This document shows, piece by piece, positions 22,881 to 34,674 of a stretch of DNA of 64,000 bases (its first letter is position 1; each line of letters begins with the position of its first letter). The translations under genes and the position numbers were made by a program. The notes beneath the pieces were generated by a model. That model worked only from the letters and a program-made list of their open reading frames with translations, was not told the DNA's origin and ran no database searches. Origin of the DNA: Geosiphon pyriformis (Eukaryota > Glomeromycota > Glomeromycetes > Archaeosporales > Geosiphonaceae); NCBI GenBank assembly GCA_016748015.1, contig JAAOMT010000261.1:157592-221591 (forward strand). Direction: 5' to 3'.

Positions 22881-23049
22881 TCCGATTACCAAACTACCAG
22901 AACCTGAGGTAGAAGAGGAATTAATTACTAAGGACATGTCATTTTAAGATCCAACTAAAGATACTGAAACAGAACAGTATTTTATGTATCCTGACCTATC
23001 CAAAGAATTAAAATTAAAATAGTATAGTGACAACAAAAAAGGAATCTGT

Positions 23050-23445
23050 CCCAAAAAAGCACATGAAATTGATGCTGGTTTTGACTTATAATACCCTAGA
23101 CAATTACTTATAATTATAGCTCTACATTCCCTTATAAAAATAGATCTTAAGATAGCATTAGAAATTCTTGTTAGTACAATGGTACAAGTTGCCTCTCAAT
23201 CTAGTCTAGCCAAAAAAGGAATCAATGTAAAGAGAAGAATCATTGATGCCAATTACATGAGAAACATTATAGTAATGCTACAGAACAATTTAAACAAACT
23301 CTACAAAATAAAATCACAAAAAAAAATTGCCCAAGCTATCTTTCTACTTCTAATTAAAATACTCCAATTAATCCCAGTAACAATCTGAAAAGAATTAGGC
23401 CTCACTGCCCAAGGAATCAACAGGTTTAGATTAAATAGAAAAAGA
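23050..23445 (+). pseudogene. dUTPase domain of E4 pol
   Basis: dUTPase converts dUTP to dUMP and keeps uracil out of newly made DNA. Motifs of the trimeric family are in order: I, HEIDAGFDL; II, VQVASQSSLAKKGI; III, RRIIDANY with the catalytic Asp; IV, KKIAQAIF; V is decayed (INRFRLNR for the Gly-rich RGxxGFGSTG). The clean part is at 23179-23388. It lies between the Cys-rich module and RT. A stop follows motif I. Confidence 0.78.
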
Positions 23446-23849
23446 AACGTACCAATCAACTTCATGGAGAAAAATAATAACCAAATAGAACTTATTTACA
23501 TTGACACAGTCATTTCTATCCCTTCTTACTAACAATACATCCTCAAGGTAAATCAAAAAATCCAAGATTAAGTCCTGTTATTTGAAGCCAATCTTGAAAT
23601 CTGTTCTTTAGCTAATGTTGTTAACTTATACCTACTGGCCAAAGCCCATAAATACTTCAAAATTTTCATCTACAACTCCACAAAAGATGTAATTGAAATC
23701 CCCAAAGAGACTTTTGTTGGTTTCATTTTACCAGACATTCAACATTCCAAAAAACCCCAGCCCATTTTAGATTTTACACAGCTATTCTTATTTTGCAATA
23801 TTATCTCACAAATATAGAACTTGCCAAAAGAAAATTACTTGTTTATGCC

Positions 23850-24720
23850 AAAAGAAATCAATAAATTAAATCTCAAAAACTTAAGTACCCTGCAGCAAAT
23901 GCAACTCAAGGTTCTCTTGAATCAATATACCAATGTCTTTATCAACAAAATAAGTTTGGATACACTAATATTGTGAAACATCAGATTAATACAGAAAACA
24001 CTTGACCTATTAAACAATGGACTTACCAAGTACCCCCATCTGGCAACAATTTTATCAAACAAAAAGTCTAATGAATACTTAACAATGGCTTAATCAAGGA
24101 ATTGTTAAGCCTTTAATCCTCTCCAGTAGTTCTGGTCACCAAGAAAAATGGAAAAGTACAATTTTGTGTGAATTACTGAAAATTAAATAGCATTATTCAA
24201 GAAGATAGTTATCTCACTCCTCTTATCCAAGAAATTCTGGACAATCTAGGAAAAAAGAAATAATTGTTGTTATTAGATCTAATCAGCAGATATTGGCAAA
24301 TCAAAATGAATTCCAAAGATAAAAAAAAAATGGCATTTACCATTTAAGACAGAAACTTTGAGTTCAATATAATGCCCTTTGGACTCTACAACACTCCTAC
24401 CACATTTCAATGCCTTATGGATGTCATGTACAAAGGAATTCTTTAGAAATCAGTTGTAATTTACTTAGACAACACAAACATATTCTTTGAAACATTCAAT
24501 AATCATCTGCTCCACCTTCAACAAATCTTTGAACACCTTCAAAATGCTGAATTAAAACTTAATCCCAAGAAATGTTTCTTTAGGAAAACCAAGTTGAAAT
24601 TTCTAAGACATATAATCAGCAAAGATAGAGTCAAACCCGATCCAGACAAGGTCTAAAAAGTTAAAAATTTTCTAGCCCCAATTAACTTTTAAGAGGTATG
24701 AGGATTTTTAGGATTGGCAA
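23850..24720 (+). pseudogene. E4 reverse transcriptase, decayed
   Basis: Blocks visible in frame include SSPVVLVTKKNGKVQFCVNY, LDLISRYWQIKMNSKDKKK, FNIMPFGLYNTPTTFQCLMD and FLGLARYYH-type sequence. The catalytic box is YLDN near 24460 instead of YLDD, i.e. the second Asp is Asn. Stops are frequent (e.g. TGA within the region equivalent to VNYxKLN). Confidence 0.8.
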
Positions 24721-24749
24721 GATACTACCACTAATTCATCAAAGAGTTT

Positions 24750-25270
24750 TTAACTATCACAAAACTCCTTTACCACTTGTTGTCTAAATATGTGCTATAT
24801 CTGTGGAAAAAAGATCAACAAAAAACCTTTAACTATTTCAAGCAGCAACTAATCACATTCCCAATATTGATTTACTTTGATTTCACTAAATGTTTTATTG
24901 TCACTACAAACATCTCAAAAAATGCATTAGAAGCTGTTTTGTCACAAATAGGACCAGATAACAGAGAACATCCAATTGTGTATGCTAATCATAGCACAAG
25001 TCCAGCTGAAAAAATTTACAGCACAACAGATCTAGAATGTCTCATCATCTATTGGGCAGTATAAACATGGAAATACTACCTTAGTCAACCATTTGACTTA
25101 TATACAGATCATAAAAAACTCATTTGGTTACTCAATAATCCACAACTAGAAAAAAAATATGCAAGATAAAGTACTTATTTGCAACAATTCCTATTCAAAG
25201 TTTATTACAAGGAAGAATCTAAAAATACCAATGCCAACAGTTTGTCAAGGATGCCACAAATCTAATCTCA
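24750..25270 (+). pseudogene. E4 RNase H domain, decayed
   Basis: The longest open piece is 24777-25064. FIVTTNISKNALEAVLSQ stands where the family has TDASKNALGAVLSQ, so the first catalytic Asp is Asn. The Glu (STTDLECL) and the DHKKLIWLL region are present. RNase H would remove the RNA strand of the hybrid. Confidence 0.8.
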
Positions 25271-25429
25271 AACCCATGGACACATTCACTTATTAATGAC
25301 TACATCAGTACCTATTGACATTACATTTCAAAGATATATTATCTCAACAAAAACAAAGTATTATATAAAAACAAGCCCAAAATTATTTTATTCAAGACAA
25401 CCAACTATATTAATGAGAATGCCAAAACC

Positions 25430-26113
25430 ATTCCACCCCATAATGAGTTATAAAGAACAATAAAAAGGAAACTATATTACATAGTATGTTTTTGGATTAT
25501 TGCATGTTCAGGAAGTCAGTGGTGGTATTAATCCAACCACAGAACATTTTAACAAAGATGCTATTCTTAAAAAAACACTAAATTTATACTATTGGCCAAC
25601 AATGTACAAAGAAATTTTTGAATACATGCTCAATTGTAACTTATGCCAGTAAAGAAAAAGAGCAAGATCAACAGAACCACTTTGACCCATTTCAGTTGGA
25701 AATCTATTTGATAGAATTGGGATTGATTTGGTTGGATCTCTTTTAATTACATCTTATGAAAATCATTATATTACTGTAGCTGTAAATTATCTTACAAAAT
25801 GGTCAGAAGCCAGAGCAATCCAAGTAGCTAACACCAACACAGTAGCCAAATTTGTGCATCAAAACCTAATTTGCTGACATGGATGCTCAAAAGAATTATT
25901 ATCTGATCAAGAAACACATTTCATTAATAATATGCTAACTGAATTAAGCCAACAGTTTGGAATAAAGCAATTCTTATTGTTACCATACCACCCACAAATG
26001 AACAGACTAGTAGAACAATTTAACCGAACATTGTGTGAAGCACTAGCAAAAATAAGTCATAAAAACAAACAAAAATAAGACTTATTTATACCTTCTGTAC
26101 TCTTTACATACCA
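25430..26113 (+). pseudogene. E4 integrase, part 1
   Basis: The domain shows CNLCQ of the zinc finger and the DDE residues in GIDLVG, LLSDQETHF and NRLVEQFNRT. It is cut after VLFTYQ by the LTR of E5. The frame resumes at 29202 with TLKQNMTQF, exactly as uninterrupted copies read. Stops are scattered. Confidence 0.82.
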
Positions 26114-27080
26114 ATATTATCTGAGTAGAAAAACCAAAAAGTCATAGAAAAACGTGACAAAAAAATGTGACAAGAAAAACATGTGACAAGAAAAACATAT
26201 TACAACTCAAAGTAACATAGGACAAATGCAAGCAATAGTTAGCAATAACAAGTAATAGCTAGCAATAATAAGCAATAGTTAGCAATAATAAGCAATAGCT
26301 AACAATAACAAGTAATAGCTAGCAATAACAAAACAATAGCTAGCAATAGTGAAGCAATCGAAAGCAATCCTATAGAACAAAAAAAAATGTATAAAAATGA
26401 GTAACTGTAAAAGTTAAAAAGACATCCAAAGAGAAAATTAGACTTTCAAAAGTCAATTAGACTCTTAAAGTCAATTAGACTTACAGGCCATAATTATTAA
26501 ATACTACTTCTTTCAAGGATAGTTGCTATCAACCAAAATGGAATTATATTAATAAAATATTTCTTCAATTCTTCAAATTCATGTTATTAATCCATTACTT
26601 AATCTGCTGGCACAATAGCTCTTGATTATGGCTATTGACAGGACACTTATTTCTTATTTTATTTTTTTTATTTTTTTATTTTTTTTTATTTTTTTTATTT
26701 TTTTCTTGTGGAGCAGCAATATAGAAAAATTAACTGTCTGGGAATAGACTTTGTGATAGCCTGATAAAAGAAGGAAGCTTTCCCTAAGTTTTTGGATATT
26801 AATATTATCTTGATAGCTTATCAAAAGTACGAAAAGACAATGCTGGACCCTAATGACTGTGCTTGTTAACTCGAAGAAGAAAGCTTACCATTATAAGAAG
26901 TTGCAATCAGCAAAAACCAAAACTCTGTGCCTTATAACCAAAAAACTCAACAGGTAAATTCTCATTCAAAAAAGACTTTTAGAGACTAATAAACATCAAC
27001 TCTGGAAAAACATGCAACCTTAAAATACTAATTAGAGCACTAAATATTACCACCATATCCCACCAAGTTTACTCATAACA
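26114..27080 (+). repeat. 5' LTR of E5 (967 bp)
   Basis: It begins TATTATCTGAGTAG (decayed TG) and ends CATAACA. U3 contains a run of AGCAATAGCTAGCAATAA-like repeats at 26222-26350. TATAAAAA at 26390-26397 is the likely TATA box. Hairpin B is at 26613-26637 (CAATAGCT/GGCTATTG, one G-T pair), followed by a T-rich tract. Confidence 0.87.
26222..26350 (+). repeat. Short tandem repeats in U3 of E5
   Basis: About ten degenerate copies of a decamer-like unit (GCAATAGCTA / GCAATAACAA) run head to tail. A shorter array of the same unit lies in the 3' LTR at 28405-28465. Such arrays in U3 often hold activator sites; here that is inference. Confidence 0.7.
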
Positions 27081-27204
27081 TTTGGTGCTTCCTGTAAGGT
27101 TATAAATCCACAAAGACTGAATCCTTAGAAATTCACAAAAGTAAAAGGCCAAGAGAAAACAAGGGAAAAATCACTTAGGATTCACAAAATCTTTATTTTA
27201 GTAT

Positions 27205-27690
27205 TTCCTTCAAAAAACTCATTAAATTAAAACTCTGATTATTCAAAACCCAAACATTAAAACCCTGAACATTTGAAATTTACCTTTGATAAACTTGTAA
27301 AACTTGTTAAATTAAAACTCTGATTATTCAAGACCCAATTGTTTAAAAACTTGTTAAAATTAAAAACTCCGAAAATTATTCAAAACCTAATAATTCTAAC
27401 TCTGCTATTGTATAAAGAAACTTATCTTCGATAAAACTCGTTAAAACTCTAATTTTTCAAGACCCAATAGTTCAAAATCCGAACATTTAAAACCTAATAA
27501 ATTCCAATTCCACTAGTATAGAAAGAAACTTACCTTTAGTAAAACTTGTTAAAATTAAAACTTCAATTATTCAAGACTCAATTATTCAAAACCTGAATAT
27601 TCAAGACCCGATAAGTCCAATCCCACTATTATACAAGGAAACTTACCTCAGATAAAACTCATCAAACCTTTAGAAATTCAAAACTCCAAT
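27205..27690 (+). repeat. Minisatellite inside E5 (unit about 110-130 bp, about 4 copies)
   Basis: The repeat start AAACTTACCTTTGATAAAAC recurs near 27287, 27418, 27527 and 27639, each followed by TGTTAAAATTAAAACTC, ATTATTCAAGACCC and AATTCCAATTCCACT-like blocks. The spacing is 131, 109 and 112 bp. It has no counterpart in E3, E4 or E6, so it arose in this short element. Confidence 0.75.
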
Positions 27691-27747
27691 TATTTAAAGA
27701 TCTGTTGAAAGAATTCCAGAAAAAAAACTACCCAGATTCATACTTAC

Positions 27748-28290
27748 TTGTGTGAAAACTGCCTTCTTCCATGCCAAAAGTCAGTGCTGAGAAAGTGTCA
27801 ATACAAAAAAAACTTAGAAAAAAAAAAGAAATTTGAGAATCAGCAGTACCAAAATCAATCAACAAATCATCAAAACTTATCTGATGGCCCCAAGTCACAA
27901 TCCACTTTCATGCATCATATATTTGAACTCCAAAGAAAACAAGCCAATCAGTAAGAATTGGAATCAGAACTTAATTCCAATTCAAACTCTACTAATGATA
28001 ACAATGACAATTCAAATTCTACCAACAATAACAACAATAATTCAAACTCCATTTCAAATACTAAACAATATATCACATTTCTAGATCTTATAATGAAGCA
28101 AAAATTAACTTAATTTAGTGATAATAATAAGGGCATTATGGCTAAACATGCACATAATATGAATGCAGGATTTGAAATTAAATATTTTGGACAGACCCCT
28201 ATAATTTAAAAAAAAACACTATTCACATACCAAAATAGATTTAAAAATAGCAATAAAAAAAAATTTAGAAGATTTTGCAGGAGCTCAATT
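27748..28290 (+). pseudogene. E5 leftover of the Cys-rich/dUTPase junction
   Basis: The frame 27748-27954 starts with CENCLLPC and is followed by an Asn/Ser-rich linker like the one before dUTPase in E3. At about 28140-28200 comes AKHAHNMNAGFEIKYFGQ, which matches dUTPase motif I of the autonomous elements. The dUTPase body is missing. This shows that E5 derives from a dUTPase-bearing element by internal deletion. Confidence 0.6.
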
Positions 28291-28307
28291 CTAAAAAAGA
28301 GGGATAA

Positions 28308-29197
28308 TATTACCTGAGTAGAAAAACCAAAAAGTCATGGGAAAATATAACAAAGAAATATAACAAGAAAAATGCATTATAATTTGAAGTAACATAGAAC
28401 AAACACAAACAATAGCTAGCAATAACAAACAATAGCTAACAATAACAAAACAATAGTTAACAATAGTGAAGCAATTGAAAGCAATCCTGTAGAACAAAAA
28501 AATATATAAAAACAAATAGCTCTAGAAGTTAAAAAGACATTCAGAAAGAAAATTAGACTTTCAGGAGTCAATTAGACTCACAGGCCATAATTATTAAATA
28601 TTACTCCTTTCAAGAATAGTTGCTATCAACCAAAATAGAATTATATTAATAAAATATCTCTTCAATTCTTTAAATCCATGTTATTAATCCACTATTTAAC
28701 CTGCTGGCACAATAGCTCTTAATTATGACTATTAACAGGACACTTATTTCTTATTTTATTTTTTTTATTTTTTTATTTTTTTTTATTTCCTTTATTTTTT
28801 TTTATCTTTTTTATTTTTCTCTTGTGGAGTAGCAACATAAGAAAATTAATTGTCTGGGAATAGACTTTGTGATAGCCTGATAAAAGAAGGAAGCTCCTTT
28901 TAGGTTTTTAGATATTAACGTTATCTTGATAGCTTATCAGAAGGGCAAAAAAACAATGCTGGACCCTAATGACTACACTCATTAGCTCGGATAAGAAAGC
29001 TCATCATTATAAGAAGTTGCAATCAGCAAAAACCAAAACTCTGTGCCTTATAACTAAAGAATTCAATGAGTAAATTTTTATTCAAAAAAGACTTTCAGAG
29101 ATTAATAAACATCAATCCTAGAAAAACATACAACCTTAAAATATTAAATTAGAACACCAAACATTACCACTATACTCCACCAAGTTTATCCATAACA
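28308..29197 (+). repeat. 3' LTR of E5 (890 bp)
   Basis: It begins TATTACCTGAGTAG after the polypurine tract AAAAAAGAGGGATAA and ends CATAACA. It is homologous to 26114-27080. Hairpin B at 28710-28734 is decayed (a C-A and a G-T mismatch). A minus-strand frame at 28291-28515 is a repeat by-product. Confidence 0.87.
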
Positions 29198-29201
29198 TCA
29201 A

Positions 29202-29722
29202 ACATTGAAACAAAATATGACTCAGTTTACATCATTCAAACTAATCTATAGAAGAAAAACTACATTACCAATTGAATAAGTGATACCATCATATCCAACA
29301 GAAACAATCAACAAAGAAAATTTTGAAGCTATCTTACACCAAAAAATATACTAGCTAATAAAAACATTGGAAAACAATTGAAGAATAATAGCTGACAATA
29401 TTAATCACACTCAAGAATGACAAAAAGAAAAACATAATAACTGCCTACCAAAACAATCAATAGAATTCAAGATTGGAGACCAAGTACTATTACATTGTAT
29501 AAAAGCTGAAAAACAATAGAGTGAAAAGTTTGACCCAAAGTGGGACAGTTCATTCCACATATACAAAGTTTTAGGAAATGGAGCTTACAAATTACAATTG
29601 GAAGACAGGATTTTAAAGAAAGTAGTACATGGAAATCAGTTAAAAATTTATTATACAAAACAGGAATCATCATTATTAGTATCTCAACTAGGAACACAAA
29701 TTTCATTAATTAAACCAGAAAA
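29202..29722 (+). pseudogene. E4 integrase, part 2 (C-terminus)
   Basis: This continues the integrase after E5. It contains the C-terminal module typical of gypsy integrases: FKIGDQVLLHCIKAEKQ, FDPKWDSSFHIYKVLGNGAY, KLQLEDRILKKVVHGNQLK. Stops at several sites (TGA, TAG) interrupt it. Confidence 0.78.
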
Positions 29723-29728
29723 TATATC

Positions 29729-30597
29729 ATGAGATCTGAAACCAATCATTGTCATCGAAATGTAGCCAACATGCAGCAAATTAAATTAGGGAATTCAAAT
29801 ATATATAGCATTCAAAAAACAGTAAGAAACAATAAAACTTTCAATATGGATTTGTTAGATCAAATTCTACAACTCTCAAAACAACTATTTGATGCAATTC
29901 AACAATTTTCTGCTCAAATAGAAATAACAATTAATAGAAAAAAAATATGCTATAAAAATAGAAGCAAAAAAGAAATGAGTATGAGTTTAACTAAAACTAA
30001 CTATTCTCATCTTTATACTCTGTCCAAAAAAAGAATTTTACAAAAAGGAATTAAATTATCTCAGGCAGGACTTGAAAAAAGAGTGGAGAAACAAGAAAAA
30101 GTTTATAAAAGAAGATACTTGGTCTCTGAATTAGAAAAAATTAAAGAAGTTTTAGCTCATGAGATTGATCTTCCTGAAACAGGAGAATAGACACCAAACA
30201 ACACAAAGGAATAGAAAAAAAGACTTTCTCCAGCTTATTGGTTCTACAAAATATGTGAACAATTAGACTTAAAGATGCCATATGGAGACTTCAGCCAGAA
30301 AACTTTTAACAAAGAAGCAATGCAACAAGTAGAAAAATTTGTAGAAAAAAGCAATCTGACCCTATATTACAAAACAGCATACCAATTATATGCTGCTTTT
30401 CAATATTGTCCAAACATACTATTATATGGATCTATAAAGATAATAACAATTAACAACATAAGATGAATTACCAATTGACAGTTCAAAAACCTATAAAAAA
30501 CAATACTCAACACAACCATTGAACATTACACAAATGAAGACATAAAAACAAATACATATGATTTTGCAGAAGCTTAATTCTAAAAAGAGAGGGATAA
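29729..30597 (+). pseudogene. Extra ORF in the env position of E4
   Basis: The clearest frames are 29729-30190 and 30275-30466. The protein is Lys/Gln-rich and helical in character (DQILQLSKQLFDAIQQFS) with a basic middle. It has a conserved C-terminal core (SPAYWFYKICEQLDLKMPY, then LYYKTAYQLYAAF). The same protein occurs in E6 (33150-33900), and a diverged form with YYKLRTAFRLYDLF in G3. No signal peptide, membrane segment or cleavage site is visible, so Env is unlikely. Function unknown. Confidence 0.65.
30582..30597 (+). promoter_or_regulatory. Polypurine tract of E4
   Basis: AAAAAGAGAGGGATAA lies directly before the 3' LTR. E6 has AAAAAGAGAAGGATAA (complement of 33043-33058) and E5 AAAAAAGAGGGATAA. 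It would prime plus-strand DNA synthesis. Confidence 0.75.
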
Positions 30598-31637
30598 TGT
30601 TACCTGAATAGAGAAATTGATCCAAAGTTATAAAAAAATGTGGCTAGAATATGACATAATACAGAATAGTGTGCAATAATATTGGATAATACATTATAAT
30701 TTAAGATAGTGCAAGATAATGTATTATAATGTAGGATAATACAGAATAACATATAATAACACTAGATAATGTGTTATAATGTAGGATAACTAGTAATAAT
30801 ATAGAAAAACAAAGCAATAACAGAAATAACAAAGCAATAGTTAGCAATAACAAAAAAATCAAAAGCAATTCTATAAAACCAAAAGAATATATAAAAGTGA
30901 GTAATTATAAAAGGTAGAAACAAGAGACAAATAGATACAAACCATTAAACAAGAATCAAATATCCATATTTTTTCATTATTTATTATATTCTATATTTAT
31001 CTTCTGAAATAAATCAATTATTAAGAAATCAGAATCATGAATTCATGTTTTCAAACTTTGTGGAATTTACATGAATTAACCATTGTTTCATATCTTTATT
31101 CCAGGACAGATGCTCTTAGCATAATTACCTTGAACTATTAACAATTTGGACCAATTGTTCTTGATCATGACAATTGACAATATTAATTTATCTTTTCTTT
31201 TATTTTATTTTTTTTCTTTTATTTTCTTTTTCTTTTTTTCTTTTTCTCTTGTGGAATAGCAACATAGTAAAATTGACCGTCTGAAAATAGATTTCGTGAT
31301 AGTCTGGTAAAAAAAAAAGCTCCCTCTAGGTTTTTGGATATTAATGTTATCTTGATAGCTTACCAAAAAGGCAAAAAGACAACACTAGACCCTAATGACT
31401 ATGCTTGTTAGTTTGGAAAAGAAAGCTCACTTTTATAAGAAGTTGTAATTAGTGAAAACCAAAACTCTGTGCTTTATAACCAAAAAACTCAACAAGTAAA
31501 TTCACAACCAGTAAAATAAGACCTTCAAAGACTGATAATTAAGATTAAGCCACCAAAATTATGTAAAACACACCTTACCAATAATTAAGAGCATCAAATG
31601 TTACCATTTTCTTATCCCACCAAGTTTACTTGTAACA
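30598..31637 (+). repeat. 3' LTR of E4 (1040 bp)
   Basis: It begins TGTTACCTGAATAGA and ends TTGTAACA. It is homologous to the 5' LTR at 18358-19413; many of the differences I read by eye are C/T or A/G. Hairpin B is at 31152-31176. Confidence 0.9.
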
Positions 31638-31641
31638 TTGG

Positions 31642-32007
31642 GAAATTAAAAAATACACTAAACAAAAATTCTCCATCACTTTTGCAAACAAAGAAAAAAA
31701 AAGGTTACAAACACCAGTAGGAACCTCAAAGCAAATACAACTACCTATTTGGAAGAAACAAAGATTTGATTTACCTACTAATCCATCATATTATCACACA
31801 TTTAACTATTAATATAATAGACACATTTATAGTAAGCACATTTATAGTAAGCATAACAACACCATTAAACAAAATCACATTCCAAAGTAAACAAAAGAAA
31901 GCAAAGTTATTAGGAACATACAGTGATTATTTTGAGGGATTTAAATTATGATCCCTAATACCATCAAAAATTTAATCATCACTATCACAACCAGATTTTG
32001 AAGCCAT
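31642..32007 (+). pseudogene. E3 gag, segment 2
   Basis: After the TTGG duplication the E3 gag frame resumes and aligns with E2 gag at 12780-13110 (KKRLQTPVGTSKQIQLPIWKK versus KKRLQIQVVTPKKIQLPMWKK in shorter blocks). It is cut again at 32007 by E6. Confidence 0.72.
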
Positions 32008-33042
32008 TGTTACAAGTAAACTTGGTGGGTATGGGAAATAGTAACATTTAGTGCTCTCAATTATTAATAATACATCTTCTATGTAATTCTGTTGGCTTAG
32101 TCTTGATTATTAGTCTCTAAAGGTCTATTCCTGAATGTGAATTTACCCATTGAGTTCTTTTGCAATATTTTCCATAAATGTGAGCTTTTTTCTCTAAGTT
32201 AATGAATGCAGTTGTTAAGGTCTGGTGTTGTTTTTTTGCTCTTCTAATAAGCTGACAAGATAATGTTAATATCCAAAACTTAGGGGGAGCTTTCCTCTTT
32301 TACCAGGCTATTATGAAGTCTATTCCCAGACAGTCAATTTTACTATGTTGCCACTCCACAAAAAAATAAAAAAGAAAAAAAAAAGAAAAAGAAAAGAAAA
32401 GAAAAGAAAGAAAAGATAAATTAGTATTGTCAATTGCTGTGATCAAGAGCGATTGGTCCAAATCATTGATTGTTTGAGATGGTTATGCTAAGAGCATCTG
32501 TCCTAGAACAAAGATACTAGACAAGGGTTAATTCACGTAAATTCCACAAATTTCGGGAACATGAATTCGTAACTCTGATTTCTTTAATAATTGGTTTATT
32601 TCAGAAGATAAAATAGGGAGGATAATAAATGATGAAGAGGTATAGATATTTGATTCTTGTCTAAAGGTTTGTATCTATCTGTCTGTCTGTCTTTTCTAAC
32701 TTCTACAACTACTTGCTTTTATACATTCTTTTGGTTTTACAGGATTGCTTTCAATTGTCTTATTATTGCTAACTATTGCTTTGTTATTTCTGTTATTGCT
32801 TTGTTTTTCTATGTTATTGCTAGTTATTCTATGTTATAACATGTTATCTGATGTTATTATATGTTATTCTGTGTTATCCTGCATTATAACACATTATTCT
32901 ACATTATTGTGTGCTATTCTGTGTTATCCTACATTATAACATGTTATTCTACATTATAATGCATTATCTAATATTATTGCACTATTCTGTGTTATGTTAT
33001 GTTTCTTCATAACTTTGGATCGGTTTTTCTACTCAGGTAACA
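32008..33042 (-). repeat. 3' LTR of E6 (1035 bp)
   Basis: Reading the minus strand it begins TGTTACCTGAGTAGA and ends GTAACA. Hairpin B is the complement of 32431-32455 with one mismatch. Plus-strand frames at 32657-32939 are by-products of U3 repeats; the same frames recur in the other LTR at 49351-49633. Confidence 0.9.
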
Positions 33043-34041
33043 TTATCCTTCTCTTTTTAAAATTGAGCTCCTGCAAAACTATATGTATCTGTTATCATGG
33101 CTTCATTTGTGTAATGTTCGATTGTTGCCTCGAGTATTGTTTTTTGTAGATCTTTGAACTATTAATTGGTTATTTGTCTTATGTTATTAACCATTATGGT
33201 TTTCATAGATTTGTTCAGTAGTACATTTGGGCAATGTTAAAAGGTGGCATATAGTCTGTATGCTGTTTTGTAATATAGGGTCAGGTTGTTTTTCTCTACG
33301 AATTTTTCTACTTGTTGTATTGCTTCTTTGTTGAATGTTTTTTGGTTGAGATCTTTATATGGTGTCTTCAAGTCAAGCTGTTCTCCAATTTTGTAGAACC
33401 AATAAGCTGGAGGAAGTCTTTCTTTCCATTCCTGGGTGTTGTCAGGTGTCCACTCTTCTGTTTCAGAGTGTTCGGTCTCACGAGCTAAAGCTTCTTTTAT
33501 TTTTTTGAACTTAGGGACCAAGTATCTTCTTTTGTAACCTTTTTCTCATTCTTTGCCTCTTTCTTTTTCATCTTCCACCCGAAGGCAATTTTTCCTCCAA
33601 CATTGCCTTTCGGGTAGTGGGTAGGGGAGGGAATGTTTAGTTCTAATTGAACTCTCATCCTCCCCTTTCCTGCTCTTATCTTTGTACCATATCTCTTTTT
33701 TATCAATTGTTATTTCTATTTGAGATGTCAATTTTTGAATTGTTTTAAATAATTGTTTAGATAATTTTAAAATTTGATCTGAAAGATCCATGTTGAAATT
33801 TCTATCATTTCTTGCTGCTTTTTGGATGCTATATATATTTGAATTCTCCAATTTAATTTGCTGCATGTTGTCTATGTTTTGATGATGATGATTGGTTCCA
33901 GATCTTATGGTATATCTTCTGGTCTGATTAATGAAATTTGTGTTCCTAGTTGAGGTACTGATGACAATGATTCTTGTTTTGCATGATAAATTTTTAACCG
34001 ATTTCCATGCATTACTTTTTTTAAAATCCTGTCTTCCAATT
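33043..34041 (-). pseudogene. Extra ORF in the env position of E6
   Basis: Homologous to the E4 extra ORF. Pieces at 33546-34064 and 33237-33521 (complement) give DQILKLSKQLFKTIQKL, SPIRTKH-like basic middle and the C-terminal core PPAYWFYKIGEQLDLKTPY, QQVEKFVEKNNLTLYYKTAY. The upstream start is inside integrase-end sequence. There are stops between pieces and near 33236. No Env-like features. The polypurine tract is at 33043-33058. Confidence 0.65.
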
Positions 34042-34045
34042 GTAG

Positions 34046-34668
34046 TGTTATAGTTGAAACCCATAATTTTTATTAGTTATCACATGTATTAGCCACTCTA
34101 TTTTTAGATAGTGATTATTGACCTAGTCGTTGACCTGGTTGTTGACCACTTTCATTAGCTATATAAGCAATAAGTCTCTTAGCTGTAGAAAATCATCTCT
34201 CAGACAAGAATCAAATAAATAAAAATAACAACTTTCATTTTAATCACTCTCTTATTACTAATTTCCCTTTTCCTACCTTCAAGTATCTGAACATCTTAGG
34301 ATAAAAGATTACTTGTTGGCTTTTTCCTGTTTGAATAATTGTAGTATTTGAAGACTATTTGTATAAATGTGACTGAAGAACACAAGTTGATACCTTATAT
34401 TGAATTCTAAGAGTGCTGACATAAAGGCATAGAATTAATACCAACAGTAATCAATTGTTGACAGTATGGACTATCCCTCTACCTTTAGATTCCCCAGTTA
34501 TCTTTGAAAAGAATAATGACTGAGATATTTTATGAGACTGATCTCGCATATTGAATTCATACTTATTCAATTCACTCTTTAAAGTTGAATTCCCCTTTGA
34601 TTATTTCCATTACTCTACAATCCTGTTCTCCCTTGCTATCCGTTAGTTTGTTACTCCAATACATAACA
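34046..34668 (+). repeat. 5' LTR of E7 (623 bp)
   Basis: It begins TGTTATAG and ends CATAACA. TATATAAG at 34160-34167 is the probable TATA box, and AATAAATAAA near 34212 a poly(A) signal. It lacks a 21-22-bp stretch present in the 3' LTR (41050-41073), which is bounded by direct repeats TTAGCCACT and so was probably lost by slippage here or gained there. Confidence 0.9.
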
Positions 34669-34674
34669 TAAAAG

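Larger units (their letters stand above)
26114..29197 (+). mobile_element. E5: short non-autonomous LTR element inserted in E4 integrase
   Basis: It has two homologous LTRs (26114-27080 and 28308-29197), a primer-binding site at 27083-27100, an internal region of only 1.2 kb and a polypurine tract at 28293-28307. The target duplication is CCAA (26110-26113) and TCAA (29198-29201), one transition apart. The interior keeps the gag N-terminus, a tandem repeat, and the region around dUTPase motif I; protease, RT and integrase are missing. It must have used enzymes from a relative. Confidence 0.87.
18358..31637 (+). mobile_element. E4: autonomous-type Ty3/gypsy element nested in E3, split by E5
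   Basis: E4 has two homologous LTRs (18358-19413 and 30598-31637) and an exact 4-bp target duplication TTGG at 18354-18357 and 31638-31641. Internal order: primer-binding site, gag, protease, Cys-rich module, dUTPase, RT, RNase H, integrase (split at 26113/29198 by E5), extra ORF, polypurine tract. Removing E5 rejoins the integrase frame. Stops are scattered throughout, and catalytic Asp residues in protease, RT and RNase H are Asn. Confidence 0.9.

Noticed and set aside
20000-26000. Alternative genetic code (TAA/TAG as Gln or TGA as Trp), suggested by many in-frame stops at Gln and Trp positions
   Set aside because: All three stops occur, along with frameshifts and lost catalytic residues, and E7 has 738 codons without any stop. 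Decay of dead copies explains the pattern.
26222-26350. CRISPR-like array (regular short repeats)
   Set aside because: Units are directly adjacent, degenerate and without spacers, inside an LTR of a eukaryotic retrotransposon.
29729-30597. Envelope gene (endogenous retrovirus) downstream of integrase
   Set aside because: No signal peptide, membrane anchor, furin-like site or Cys pattern; the protein is hydrophilic and Lys/Gln-rich.
32657-32939. Two small hydrophobic ORFs, recurring at 49351-49633 with minus-strand cousins at 18461-18712 and 28291-28515
   Set aside because: They recur only because they lie in copies of the same LTR; the hydrophobicity comes from TTA/ATT-rich U3 repeats. No start context or constraint is visible.
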